Source: an uncultured Desulfobacteraceae bacterium
GTDB lineage: Bacteria > Desulfobacterota > Desulfobacteria > Desulfobacterales > UBA5852
Length of the DNA: 45,936 nt
Assembly (NCBI GenBank): GCA_913060875.1
Contig: CAJXSL010000024.1
Span: forward strand, 1 to 45,936
Direction of reading: 5' to 3'
The notes below the pieces were generated by a model that saw nothing but the letters and a program-made list of their open reading frames with translations, ran no database searches and was not told the DNA's origin. Both the position numbers and the translations under genes were made by a program. This document shows, piece by piece, positions 8,160 to 17,284 of this stretch (positions are counted from its first letter, which is position 1; the number at the start of each line of letters is the position of its first letter).

Positions 8160-8305
8160 TATAACCGTTTAATGGAATTTTTATGACACTATGGGGGCAT
8201 TGTGACCCGAGTGATTGATATCAAACGGCCGGTAAAGCTTCATCCTATCTAAAAATCCCCTCCATCCGTTTAACCATTCGTCTCATCACCGGGAGGAATC
8301 GCTGG

Positions 8306-10132
8306 TTGGCTTCTTTTATACCGGAAGAAAAAATTGTAGAAATCAGGGAAGCTTGCAATATCGTGGAGGTGGTGGGCGAAACGGTTGTATTAAAAAAAGC
8401 CGGGAAAAATTATCTCGGGCTGTGCCCGTTTCATGCGGAAAAAACGCCGTCCTTCACCGTCAGTCCGGACAAACAAATGTTCTATTGTTTTGGCTGTGGC
8501 GAAGGGGGCAATGTGTTCACATTCCTGATGAAACAGCAGGCCATGACATTCCCGGAAGCTGTTAAATACCTGGCGGATCGCACGGGTATCGCGTTGCCGG
8601 AACGACGCCAGACCCCGGAGCAAAAGCGGCGCCTGAGCGAGAAGGAGGCGATTCTAGAACTCAATGAACTGACCATGGGACTTTATCAGAAGACACTCCG
8701 TCAAGATCCCAAGGGGCAGCCCGCACGCGACTATCTGGCGAAACGGAGGTTCCAGAAGGACATCATCGATCATTTTTATATCGGCTTTGCACCGGCCGGA
8801 TGGGACAACCTGACGCGTTATTTCCAACGGCGGGGCGTGCCGCTTGAACTTGCCGAAAGGGCAGGACTGGTGACCCGGCGAAAACAGGGGCAAGGCTATT
8901 ATGACCGGTTTCGCGAGCGAATCATTTTTCCCATTCGCGATAATCGCGGCCGGGTGATTGCTTTCGGCGGTCGGGTGCTTGACGATGCGCTTCCCAAGTA
9001 TCTGAATTCACCCGAAACCGATGTCTATCGTAAAAGCCGGTCCCTTTATGGGCTGGATAAAGCACAAGCGCGTTGCAGAGCAACAGAACTGGTTTATATT
9101 GTTGAAGGATACTTCGATGTTATGGCCTTGCACCAGAATGGTATCCATAATGCCGTCGGTACCTTGGGAACGGCCCTGACGACAGATCACGCACGTTTGC
9201 TGCGTGGCTATATCGGACAATCCGGACAGGCGATCCTGGTATTCGATTCGGACGAGGCCGGTATCAAGGCCGCCCATCGCAGCATCGATATTTTCGCGCA
9301 GGAATTTGTCGAAGCCCGGATACTGGTGTTGCCAACGGGCCATGATCCGGACACCTATATGATGACCTATGGTCCTGAGGCGTTTCAGGAAAAAGCCAGG
9401 GATGCCAAAGGTATCATGCCCTTTCTGATCGATGCTGCCATTGAACGTCATGGGGACAGCATGGAGGGCCGTATCAAGGTCCTGGGGGATGTGGCCGAAT
9501 CCATGGCTGCCTTTCAGGATCCGGTGGCGCGGTCGGTTTATATCAAGTATTTAGCAGAAAAGGTCGATATCGATGAAACGGCTATTCTGGATCGAATTCG
9601 TCAGGTATCGGCCAAAGCGAGGCCTAATACGGGAGGGCGTTCGACTTTTTCGGCCCCCCAGACGTCATCGCCAGGAAAGCGATCGGGTGGCAGCAAGATC
9701 GAGCGGCAGTTGATTGCCATGATGTTGCAGTTCCCGGATATTTTACCCGAAGTGCGCAAGGAGAATATCGTTGGGTTGATTGATGACCCTCATTTAAAGG
9801 CTATTGGTCAGGATATCATTAACGGTGGAGAATCCTTGACCGCCTCAGGAGCCAGGCCAGAGGGGCATGAACGAGAGGCTATCCGGCGGTTGCGAGCCCA
9901 GTTGAGCCTTATAGAAGAAGCTTGGAATTATAAAGGTTGTCACAGCCTGATCCATCAATTTGTATTAACCAAAAAGCGCCGGGAGGCAGTGCCGCTGGAA
10001 GAACAGATTCGAGAGGCCGAAAGAAGCCATGACGAGAAACGCTGGCTGCAGCTATTAGAAGAAAAACAGCGGCGGGTTAAACGTGATCGGGAACATCGGT
10101 GCAAAACAGGATTTCCCAATGAGGTGGACTGA
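8306..10132 (+). CDS. dnaG: DNA primase
   Basis: Makes the RNA primers for chromosomal replication. The 608-aa product has the three expected parts: an N-terminal CHC2 zinc-binding domain (CPFHAEKTPSF then FYCFGCGEGGNVF), a catalytic RNA-polymerase core with a TOPRIM fold (VEGYFDVMALHQNG and FDSDEAGIKAA supply the metal-binding acidic residues), and a helical C-terminal domain (from ~residue 440) that should bind the DnaB helicase. Translation appears to begin at TTG 8306, because GGGAGGAAT lies 9 bp upstream. It is followed 85 bp later by rpoD, the usual dnaG-rpoD order of the macromolecular-synthesis operon; rpsU is not present upstream. Confidence 0.95.
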   Translation: MASFIPEEKIVEIREACNIVEVVGETVVLKKAGKNYLGLCPFHAEKTPSFTVSPDKQMFYCFGCGEGGNVFTFLMKQQAMTFPEAVKYLADRTGIALPERRQTPEQKRRLSEKEAILELNELTMGLYQKTLRQDPKGQPARDYLAKRRFQKDIIDHFYIGFAPAGWDNLTRYFQRRGVPLELAERAGLVTRRKQGQGYYDRFRERIIFPIRDNRGRVIAFGGRVLDDALPKYLNSPETDVYRKSRSLYGLDKAQARCRATELVYIVEGYFDVMALHQNGIHNAVGTLGTALTTDHARLLRGYIGQSGQAILVFDSDEAGIKAAHRSIDIFAQEFVEARILVLPTGHDPDTYMMTYGPEAFQEKARDAKGIMPFLIDAAIERHGDSMEGRIKVLGDVAESMAAFQDPVARSVYIKYLAEKVDIDETAILDRIRQVSAKARPNTGGRSTFSAPQTSSPGKRSGGSKIERQLIAMMLQFPDILPEVRKENIVGLIDDPHLKAIGQDIINGGESLTASGARPEGHEREAIRRLRAQLSLIEEAWNYKGCHSLIHQFVLTKKRREAVPLEEQIREAERSHDEKRWLQLLEEKQRRVKRDREHRCKTGFPNEVD

Positions 10133-10217
10133 ACCGGAAGCGTGTATTCGGAGCAGATCAAACCTCTTTGTCAACGAGTTAGTGTATCAATTATAGGCAT
10201 GCGGGAGGCAAGTTTTT

Positions 10218-12446
10218 ATGGCAAAGAAAGCCGCGGCAAAAACCGAAAAATCCGCCAAACAGGAAAAAAAGACGGACTCCAAGGCTAAAAAGGCGACGGC
10301 AAAAGCGTCAAAGACGACGAAGAAGGCCAAGACGACAAAACAGAAAAAGGCGACGGAGGCCAAACCGCGCACAGTCAAATCCCCCAAAAAGGACGCTGCG
10401 AAGAAAGAAACCAGAAAAACAACCGCTAAAACAGTACCTTCCAAAAGCAACGGCAAAAAGGCGAAAAAAAAGAGTGCCGCCGACAGCCAAAAAGCCATAA
10501 AGACTAAGAAGGCGGTGGTCAAAAAAACCGATACCAAAAAGAAAGCAACGCCCAAGAAGAAGGACGCCAAAAAAAACAAGGCTGTTGCCAAGAAAACGGC
10601 TTCCAAACCAGCGGCCAAGCCCAAGAAGGCCGTTTCCAAAAAAGAGACCAAAGCTCCGGCCCAAAAGCCTGTTTCGGCAAAGGATGCCCCGAAAAAAGCT
10701 AAAGTTGAGAACGGTAAGGAGGCTGTTATCCAGGCTCTGGAAGCCCTGGTGGCTAAAGGCAAGGCCCAGGGGTTTCTGACCTATAATGAAATCAATCAAG
10801 TGCTCCCGGATGAATTAATGTCTCCGGACCAGATTGACGACACACTCATGATGTTCGATGAGTACGACATCGAAGTGTTGGACGAAGAAAAACAAAGCCT
10901 GACAGCCAAAACCAAGCAGGTCAAAACCACCACAAGCCGGGCGGAGGATTCCAGCCTTGCGGATTTCGGCAGTGTTACGGATCCCGTCAAGATGTATTTG
11001 CGGGAGATGGGAAATGTCACCCTCTTAAGCCGCGAGGGAGAGGTCGAGATTGCCAAGAAGATAGAGGCCGGTGAGCAGGAAGTTTTGCGGGCCTTGTTGG
11101 ATACCACCACTGCGGTCGATTGTATTCTGGAATTGGGCGACCATATCCTGAATGGTGCCTTGCGCCCTAAACAGGTCCTGCGAGATATTGATGAAGGTGA
11201 CACTTTCATTGATGAAACGGAGCATACCGAAAAATTCATGCAAACCATCCAGGCCATCCGTGACATCAATGAAGAAAACCGCGCTTTTCGGGAGAAGCTT
11301 TTTCGATCCGATGCGAAAGCGGATGAGCAGCGGCGGATTCGTCGGGCCATATCCCGTCGCACGCATAAAGTTTTCGAACTCTTAAAAGAGTGGCGATTGG
11401 AAAGCGGGATCATTGATAAGATCGAGAGCCTTATCCGCAATCAGATCGAGTGGTTCGAATCACGCAACAAAACAATTGTCATCTTTGCGGAGGTGTTGGA
11501 TTCGTCTTTAAACGAGTTGCGCGCCAATTTGACTTCCGAAACCCGGTTTGTCAAATGGGCCAAACCGCGTACGGATCTGATGCAGAAGGAACTGGGCCGG
11601 ATTTACAAAGAATTGCAAACCGTGGTGGCCGAACTGGAGTCAAAAGAACGTCTCCTCAATGCCAATAACCGCATCCTGAAGCGAATCATTACCAGTGTCG
11701 ACGACGGGCGTTTTCGGGCCAAACTCGCCAAAAGCGAATTGACCAAAGCCAATTTGCGCCTTGTTGTCAGCATCGCCAAGAAATATACGAACCGCGGATT
11801 GCAGTTTCTCGATCTGATCCAAGAGGGCAATATCGGCTTGATGAAGGCGGTCGATAAATTCGAATACCGCCGAGGGTACAAGTTCAGTACCTATGCCACC
11901 TGGTGGATACGCCAAGCCATCACACGCGCAATTGCAGATCAGGCGCGCACCATCCGAATTCCCGTCCATATGATTGAAACCATTAACAAGCTGATCCGAA
12001 CATCCCGCTATCTGGTGCAGGAACAGGGGCGCGAACCATCTCCGGAAGAAATTGCCGAGAAAATGGAAATACCACTGGAAAAGGTTCGCAAGGTGCTGAA
12101 AATTGCCCGCGAACCTATTTCGCTGGAAACCCCGATTGGTGAAGAGGAAGACAGCCATTTGGGCGATTTTATCGAAGATAAAAAGTTCATGCTGCCCTCC
12201 GATGCCGCTGTCAGTTTGAATCTGGCCGAACAGACCCGCAAGGTATTGGCGACCCTGACACCAAGGGAAGAAAAAGTTTTGCGCATGCGGTTTGGGATTG
12301 GTGAAAAAGCCGATCATACATTGGAAGAAGTTGGGCAGGATTTTGCCGTTACACGGGAACGAATTCGCCAAATTGAAGCCAAAGCACTGCGTAAACTCCG
12401 TCATCCAACACGGAGTCGCAAACTGAAACATTTTATCGAGAGTTGA
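10218..12446 (+). CDS. rpoD: Primary sigma factor RpoD with Lys/Ala-rich N-terminal tail
   Basis: The housekeeping sigma factor (742 aa). Residues ~170-235 look like region 1.1, region 1.2 starts at [11 protein letters not shown], and regions 2-4 are highly conserved ([40 protein letters not shown], and the region 4 helix-turn-helix [17 protein letters not shown]). A non-conserved segment separates 1.2 and 2. Unusual is the first ~165 residues: a low-complexity tail of Lys, Ala and Thr ([15 protein letters not shown]) resembling histone H1-like C-terminal tails. The reading frame is continuous from the ATG and GGGAGG is upstream, so the tail is part of the protein. It follows dnaG by 85 bp. 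Confidence 0.95.
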   Translation: MAKKAAAKTEKSAKQEKKTDSKAKKATAKASKTTKKAKTTKQKKATEAKPRTVKSPKKDAAKKETRKTTAKTVPSKSNGKKAKKKSAADSQKAIKTKKAVVKKTDTKKKATPKKKDAKKNKAVAKKTASKPAAKPKKAVSKKETKAPAQKPVSAKDAPKKAKVENGKEAVIQALEALVAKGKAQGFLTYNEINQVLPDELMSPDQIDDTLMMFDEYDIEVLDEEKQSLTAKTKQVKTTTSRAEDSSLADFGSVTDPVKMYLREMGNVTLLSREGEVEIAKKIEAGEQEVLRALLDTTTAVDCILELGDHILNGALRPKQVLRDIDEGDTFIDETEHTEKFMQTIQAIRDINEENRAFREKLFRSDAKADEQRRIRRAISRRTHKVFELLKEWRLESGIIDKIESLIRNQIEWFESRNKTIVIFAEVLDSSLNELRANLTSETRFVKWAKPRTDLMQKELGRIYKELQTVVAELESKERLLNANNRILKRIITSVDDGRFRAKLAKSELTKANLRLVVSIAKKYTNRGLQFLDLIQEGNIGLMKAVDKFEYRRGYKFSTYATWWIRQAITRAIADQARTIRIPVHMIETINKLIRTSRYLVQEQGREPSPEEIAEKMEIPLEKVRKVLKIAREPISLETPIGEEEDSHLGDFIEDKKFMLPSDAAVSLNLAEQTRKVLATLTPREEKVLRMRFGIGEKADHTLEEVGQDFAVTRERIRQIEAKALRKLRHPTRSRKLKHFIES

Positions 12447-12495
12447 TTGACGCGTTGTGCTTGTGGCCCTTTCGACTGCATGCGGCACCGCTCGC

Positions 12496-12524
12496 TTGAC
12501 AAAACAAACGTAGGCGGATAGTAC
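12496..12524 (+). promoter_or_regulatory. Candidate promoter of the tRNA gene
   Basis: TTGACA (12496-12501), a 17-bp spacer, and TAGTAC (12519-12524). The predicted start of transcription would be ~20 bp before the tRNA 5' end at 12552. The -35 is perfect and the -10 moderate. Confidence 0.5.
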
Positions 12525-12551
12525 AGGTGACGCTCTTTAAGAAGGGATTGC

Positions 12552-12624
12552 GGGCCCATAGCTCAGCTGGCAGAGCCACCGGCTCATAACCGGTAGGTCC
12601 CTGGTTCGATCCCAGGTGGGCCCA
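12552..12624 (+). tRNA. tRNA with CAU anticodon (elongator Met, or Ile2)
   Basis: A complete 73-nt cloverleaf: 7-bp acceptor GGGCCCA/TGGGCCC, D arm GCTC/GAGC, anticodon stem ACCGG/CCGGT with loop CTCATAA (anticodon CAU at the loop centre), 5-nt variable loop, T arm CCTGG/CCAGG with TTCGATC, and discriminator A. It is not the initiator: position 1 pairs with 72, and the three G-C pairs of initiator anticodon stems are missing. Elongator methionine and lysidine-modified isoleucine tRNA cannot be told apart with certainty. CCA is not encoded. It sits 105 bp after rpoD. Confidence 0.9.
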
Positions 12625-12722
12625 TACATCCACACCATGCCGGTTGGCATGTATAATAATTGATGGCAGCAAATGAGACCGATAACGATGGGTATGGATG
12701 AGGTTAAATGTACTATTTTCAA

Positions 12723-12743
12723 GGGGGCAATGGCCTTGCCCCC
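12723..12743 (+). repeat. Short GC-rich hairpin upstream of the terminator
   Basis: GGGGGCAA (12723-12730) and TTGCCCCC (12736-12743) form a perfect 8-bp stem with a 5-nt loop. It lies 15 bp before the intrinsic terminator at 12758, possibly part of a tandem 3'-end structure of the tRNA transcript. Confidence 0.55.
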
Positions 12744-12757
12744 AGACGGTGACCTCA

Positions 12758-12798
12758 AAGGGCGTGGTTCATTCAGGAACCACGCCCTTCTTGTTTTT
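12758..12798 (+). terminator. Strong intrinsic terminator
   Basis: A perfect 13-bp stem, AAGGGCGTGGTTC (12758-12770) and GAACCACGCCCTT (12777-12789), has a 6-nt loop and is followed by a T-rich tract. It ends the dnaG-rpoD-tRNA unit ~20 bp before the next gene. Confidence 0.9.
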
Positions 12799-12816
12799 TA
12801 AGAATCGGAGCATCCA

Positions 12817-13626
12817 ATGGCGAGGACGGCGACAGTTGGCGACATTCTGAACGTATTGGAAATCATTGCGCCGACAGAACTGGCTGAGGAGTGGGACAAC
12901 GTCGGCCTGCAGGTTGGCAGCCGTCAATGGCCGGTCACACGACTCTTCACAGCCCTGGATCCCACGACGGATGTCCTTCAGGAAGTGGTGCGCCGCAAAG
13001 GCAATGCCCTGGTGACACATCATCCGCTTATATTTCGCCCGCTTCACGTGCTGGATTTGGACAGCGCGCTGGGGGGGATGCTGCAGGGTTTTATCTGTCA
13101 GCAAATTGCCGTGCTAGCGGCGCATACGAACCTGGACAGCGCGCATGGCGGGGTCAACGATATCCTGGCCTCTGTTTTGGATATCGATCGCCCTGCCGTT
13201 TTATTGCCTGCCGCCGGACATGACAACTGCGGGTTAGGGCGGGTGGCGGATTTATCGTCAGCCACCACGTTGGGTGATTTGGCGGTTGCGGTCAAATCGC
13301 GAATGGCCCTTCCCCATGTTCGATTTGTCGGGGACCCGCAAATGCCCGTTAATCGGGTGGCTATTTGTTCCGGCAGCGGGGCCAGCCTGTTGGAGCCGTT
13401 TTTCGCTAGCGGTGCTCAGGTCTTTATCACCGGAGACGTGCGCTATCATGAGGCGCGTGAAGTCGAGTCCCGGGGCCTGGGTGTGATCGATATCGGCCAT
13501 TATGAGTCGGAGCATATCGTTATTGAAACCTTGGCCCGGCAGCTGGCCGACCAGTTCGAATCGCGCGGTTTTGATATTGTCGTTGAGACATGTAAGACTG
13601 AACAGACCCCTTTTAAACCGATCTGA
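12817..13626 (+). CDS. Nif3-like dinuclear metal centre protein (YbgI/GCH1 type 2 family)
   Basis: A 269-aa member of the Nif3/YbgI/DUF34 family, toroidal hexamers with a dinuclear metal site. Visible motifs are EEWDNVGLQVG at ~residue 24, the metal ligands in VTHHPLIF (~residue 66), HTNLDSAHGGVND (~107), the late GDVRYHEA and GHYESEH (~221). The start has GGAG 6 bp upstream. It is often annotated as GTP cyclohydrolase 1 type 2, but its cellular role is not settled. It precedes the coiled-coil zinc-ribbon gene and rnpB; this neighbourhood recurs in many bacteria. Confidence 0.9.
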   Translation: MARTATVGDILNVLEIIAPTELAEEWDNVGLQVGSRQWPVTRLFTALDPTTDVLQEVVRRKGNALVTHHPLIFRPLHVLDLDSALGGMLQGFICQQIAVLAAHTNLDSAHGGVNDILASVLDIDRPAVLLPAAGHDNCGLGRVADLSSATTLGDLAVAVKSRMALPHVRFVGDPQMPVNRVAICSGSGASLLEPFFASGAQVFITGDVRYHEAREVESRGLGVIDIGHYESEHIVIETLARQLADQFESRGFDIVVETCKTEQTPFKPI

Positions 13627-13700
13627 TTCCGCCCATGGATCACCCTGCAAGCAGACGTGAGCATCCGAATGGAATCGAAAGAAAACCTTTGACCCGCGGG

Positions 13701-13729
13701 GGCAACAGCACCAGGCGGTGATTGTTGCC
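13701..13729 (+). repeat. Hairpin between the Nif3 and zinc-ribbon genes
   Basis: GGCAACA (13701-13707) pairs with TGTTGCC (13723-13729), and an inner CACC/GGTG pair extends the stem around an AGGC loop. There is no T-tract. It probably modulates the transcript between two co-directional genes. Confidence 0.5.
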
Positions 13730-13774
13730 GATTGACAGCCCGACGGATAACCTTTGAGGAGTAGCTTCGACATT

Positions 13775-14497
13775 ATGACAGCAATTACACGTGCGCAGAT
13801 GGAAACCCTCATGAATTTGCAACAGATTGAAATACAGAGAATGGAGATCCAGAAAACGCTCGATAAAGTGGCGGAGAAAATTGCGGGCTTTGATAAAGAA
13901 TTGCATGATTTTGCCAAATCGATCAGTAAAGAAAAAACGCTACTTGATGACTCAAAGGCACGCTACCGTGATCTCGAAGAGCAAGTCCATGTGAATACAG
14001 CGCTGATTGCAAAAATTGAGGAAAAGCGGCGATCGGTAAAAACCAATAAAGAGTACCAATCGCTTATCAAGGAAGAAGAACAACTGCGCACGCGCAAAAC
14101 CCAAATTGAGGATGAAATGCTGGAATGCATGTCCGAAATGGAAGGCCTTTCTGAGAAAATTAAATCTCAGGAAGAGGAATTTCGGCAGGTGGATGACCAG
14201 GTGACATCCGATAAAGAGGCCGTCGCCAAAGAAGCCTCCGAGAGTGAATCGCGCATCAATGACTTGTCCCGTGAGGTGGCATCGGTGGAAGCCGAGCTCA
14301 CACCGGAACTGCTGCAGGCCTTTGCAAGAGTAAAAAAAATGAGCAACGACGGGAAGGCCCTGGCGCCTGTCCGCAATTCAATCTGCCTGGGCTGCCATAT
14401 GAACATCCCCCCTCAGATGTACAACGAACTGCAACGTTTCGACAGCTTGAAATTGTGCCCCTTCTGTAATAGAATTCTTTACTGGGATAATTCCTGA
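13775..14497 (+). CDS. Coiled-coil protein with C4 zinc ribbon (DUF164/CdsZ type)
   Basis: A 240-aa protein that is almost entirely a heptad-rich coiled coil (about residues 5-185, rich in Glu, Lys and Gln). It ends in a four-cysteine zinc ribbon: CLGCHMN and, ~22 residues later, CPFCNRILYW. This is the architecture of the C4-type zinc-ribbon (DUF164) family found next to Nif3-like genes. The ATG at 13775 follows GAGGAG at a long spacing of 13 bp; an in-frame TTG at 13754 overlaps that site and is unlikely. The function is not established here; nucleic-acid binding is a possibility for the ribbon. Confidence 0.85.
   Translation: MTAITRAQMETLMNLQQIEIQRMEIQKTLDKVAEKIAGFDKELHDFAKSISKEKTLLDDSKARYRDLEEQVHVNTALIAKIEEKRRSVKTNKEYQSLIKEEEQLRTRKTQIEDEMLECMSEMEGLSEKIKSQEEEFRQVDDQVTSDKEAVAKEASESESRINDLSREVASVEAELTPELLQAFARVKKMSNDGKALAPVRNSICLGCHMNIPPQMYNELQRFDSLKLCPFCNRILYWDNS
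14447..14475 (+). promoter_or_regulatory. Candidate rnpB promoter inside the end of the zinc-ribbon gene
   Basis: TTGAAA (14447-14452), a 17-bp spacer, and TAGAAT (14470-14475) match the sigma-70 consensus at 5/6 and 5/6 positions. The predicted start (~14482) is ~50 bp before the mature RNase P RNA 5' end, so a processed leader would be needed. Confidence 0.5.
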
Positions 14498-14532
14498 AAA
14501 ATTTAAATCGCTACAGATGCTGCGTTTGCGGC

Positions 14533-14916
<384 letters not shown>

Positions 14917-14922
14917 TTTTTT
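14917..14922 (+). terminator. rnpB terminator (P1 3' strand plus T-run)
   Basis: Six T residues directly follow the GGCCGG end of the P1 helix of RNase P RNA, so the closing helix itself may act as the terminator stem. Confidence 0.6.
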
Positions 14923-15004
14923 CCCAAACGCACGCGGATATCGACAGAATTATCCCTGGTTTTTTGCATTTATGGATACACATTAACTCTAACGCGTAGG
15001 CCCT

Positions 15005-16312
15005 ATGAAAAATTCGCAGGAAAAGGTGATATCATACTTGGATAAAGTCCGTATATTCTCCCATGATTATCTGCGGTGTTGCACATACATTATCGAATCC
15101 GGTGGCAATCGACAGTTTTTTACCAAGAAGCTTTATTCCAAACTCATCGGTACGACCCAGTTGATGGAAGACTTTCTGGACTTCCATGGCGCCAAGAACA
15201 ATAAAGATTGGTATTTCTATCGTGAATTGACGGCGACAGTGCGCCACCTGAGCCTCGGTGCTTATTCACAAAAACATATTGCCAATCGGCTTGTATATTA
15301 TGATTTGCCGGACTCTGAGAAATTTGCATCCCAAGGGGAGCATACGCTCGACTTCCTCAACGCCTGCCTGTGTAAGCTGGCGCCGGTCATCATTGCGGAA
15401 GCGCGACGACTGACAATTCCAACACCGACCAAAGGCTTCGACCCTGCCAAGTTTCCGACCATCGTTTCCAACAATCTACTGGATTATGATATTGATGATG
15501 AGAGCAAAGACGTCCAGAAAAAACATATTGTCAAAATTGCCAGTGAATTTTTGAATATATGTCAGAAATTCGACCAGTTGGGATTTTACGAACCCTATCC
15601 CCTCGATAAGATCCCGACCATTGTTCCTGACAAGGTCAATGAGGTGGAGATCCGCCGTTTCGAAATGCTGGTGCACAACCTGCAGTCGGCTTTCGACTCT
15701 TACGTCATCCATGGTGGTTATCGCTTTGGCAATCGCAAGCTCAAACAACTGCGCAGCCATTTTTCAGTTGTTTTTCATCTTCTGCAGCTTATCGGGCGGT
15801 TGCTTCACTTCTATGAGCGACACCAGCACAAAACAAGCTTTAAGAATATCTATCAGCAAGTCCAGGAACGCCTGTCGGCGCTGGTTAACCCGGAACAGCT
15901 TTTGGATTGTACGATCAATTTTGGTTTGTTCTACGCCTGTCACTTCCTGAACACGGGGAAGCAGTTGGCCCAGGAAATCCTCAATGAAAATATCGAACGT
16001 GGCCGCATAACCGTAGGCATCCCGGTGAAGCTGGGGTTTCACAGTCGTCCCAGTCTCCTGGTCGCGAAAATTGTCCAACACTTTGGCGGTCAGGTGGAGT
16101 TATGCATCGGAAAAGACCGCTTTGATGCCAGCAGTGTACTGGATATCCAGTGGGCCGGTGGTAAAATAAACAAAGAAAACATCAAAGAAGTGGTCTTTGA
16201 GGGCGATGTGCGGGCACTCCAGGACATTGAGATTCTGGCCGGTGTAAATTACGGTGAAGATACCATGGGGAAGGGGGTGCCCTTGCCCAAAGAACTACTC
16301 TATTTGCGGTGA
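15005..16312 (+). CDS. Large protein with C-terminal HPr-like phosphocarrier domain
   Basis: A 435-aa soluble protein. Residues ~333-420 match HPr: an opening beta strand (ITVGIPVKL) leads to GFHSRPS, where His346 and Arg348 occupy the positions of HPr His15 and Arg17. A helix (LVAKIVQHFGG) and ASSVLDIQWAGG follow, aligning with the Ser46 region. The remaining ~330 residues are mostly helical and match nothing I recognise; they contain several Tyr/Phe/His-rich helices. HPr passes phosphoryl groups from enzyme I in the phosphotransferase system, so this protein is probably regulatory rather than a sugar carrier. No enzyme I or EII gene is in the window. It is followed ~100 bp later by ispD. 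Confidence 0.75.
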   Translation: MKNSQEKVISYLDKVRIFSHDYLRCCTYIIESGGNRQFFTKKLYSKLIGTTQLMEDFLDFHGAKNNKDWYFYRELTATVRHLSLGAYSQKHIANRLVYYDLPDSEKFASQGEHTLDFLNACLCKLAPVIIAEARRLTIPTPTKGFDPAKFPTIVSNNLLDYDIDDESKDVQKKHIVKIASEFLNICQKFDQLGFYEPYPLDKIPTIVPDKVNEVEIRRFEMLVHNLQSAFDSYVIHGGYRFGNRKLKQLRSHFSVVFHLLQLIGRLLHFYERHQHKTSFKNIYQQVQERLSALVNPEQLLDCTINFGLFYACHFLNTGKQLAQEILNENIERGRITVGIPVKLGFHSRPSLLVAKIVQHFGGQVELCIGKDRFDASSVLDIQWAGGKINKENIKEVVFEGDVRALQDIEILAGVNYGEDTMGKGVPLPKELLYLR

Positions 16313-16414
16313 TATCGTTTTCCCGCGTGATGGCCCGGTTCGTCAGCAGGCTGCCTGGGGATAACCGCTTGTTGCATAACGACATCCATCCCATACGCAT
16401 AAACAAACATTAAA

Positions 16415-17125
16415 ATGAATGCCGCCATTATTGTTGCCGCCGGTCGGGGACTTCGCATGGGCGGGGAGGTCAGGAAACAGTATCTGCCACTGGCCGGCCA
16501 GCCGATTTTGACCCGAACGCTGAATGTTTTCTCTGCGAGCGGTTTTTTCGAAGAAATCATCCTCGTTGTCGACGGATCCGAAATCGCCTACTGCCGTCGT
16601 GAGGTGATCGAAAAGTGGGGCTTAGGATTACCCTGCCGCCTTGTTGCCGGTGGCAGTGAGCGTCAGGAGAGTGTTTATAACGGGCTGTCCGTTTGTTCGG
16701 TAAAGGACGACGATCCCGTGCTGATCCATGACGGTGTCCGGCCTTTCGTATCGAAGGAATGTCTGCAACAATGCCTGCAAGCGGTCGAAAAACACGGTGC
16801 CTGTATCGCGGGGGTACCCTCATGCGACACCCTTAAAAAAGTAAACAAACAGGGGGGGATTCGGCATACCCTTCCACGGGACGCGGTCTGGATGGCGCAG
16901 ACGCCCCAGGGCTTCCGATTGGGGCTCATCCGGGCAGCCCATGAAAAGGCCCGCGAAGACGGCTTTGTCGGCACGGATGACGCCCAGCTTCTGGAGCGAT
17001 TGGGGCATGCGGTCGCCATTGTCCCGGGAAGCCGTGCCAACATAAAGATAACGACCCCGGATGATCTGCGGTTCGCGGAAACCATTTGGCAATCCGGCCT
17101 CTACGGTGATGGGAAAACATCTTAA
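16415..17125 (+). CDS. ispD: 2-C-methyl-D-erythritol 4-phosphate cytidylyltransferase
   Basis: The third step of the MEP isoprenoid pathway, joining CTP and MEP. The 236-aa Rossmann-like nucleotidyltransferase shows the CTP-binding loop AAIIVAAGRGLRMG and KQYLPLAGQPIL, then GGSERQESVYNGL, IHDGVRPFV, the TPQGF motif and GTDDAQLLE near the end. The length is normal for monofunctional IspD; no fused IspF follows. The ribosome-binding site is weak (no clear GGAG before the ATG at 16415). It is preceded by the HPr-like gene on the same strand. Confidence 0.93.
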   Translation: MNAAIIVAAGRGLRMGGEVRKQYLPLAGQPILTRTLNVFSASGFFEEIILVVDGSEIAYCRREVIEKWGLGLPCRLVAGGSERQESVYNGLSVCSVKDDDPVLIHDGVRPFVSKECLQQCLQAVEKHGACIAGVPSCDTLKKVNKQGGIRHTLPRDAVWMAQTPQGFRLGLIRAAHEKAREDGFVGTDDAQLLERLGHAVAIVPGSRANIKITTPDDLRFAETIWQSGLYGDGKTS

Positions 17126-17284
17126 TTCGCAGTAGCTGTAACGTTTCCTCTGTTTTCGGATCTTATACTCCTGACAAGCGGCTGCACCAGCGGTTGCTCG
17201 TCGCATCTCGATAAAAAACTTGTTCCGACCGGAATAGACCCATAGATTATTGCGATCGAACACGTGCTCACAAGGAGGTGGACC

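Noticed and set aside
10218-10700. Lysine-rich start of rpoD as a separate gene or a frameshift artefact
   Set aside because: The frame runs without interruption from the ATG into region 1.1 and there is no stop or second ribosome-binding site.
11640-12488. 282-codon minus-strand frame opposite rpoD
   Set aside because: It lies over the most conserved regions of the sigma factor and is an artefact of their codon use.
12688-12801. 37-codon ORF between the tRNA and Nif3 genes
   Set aside because: It reads through both hairpins of the terminator region and has no ribosome-binding site.
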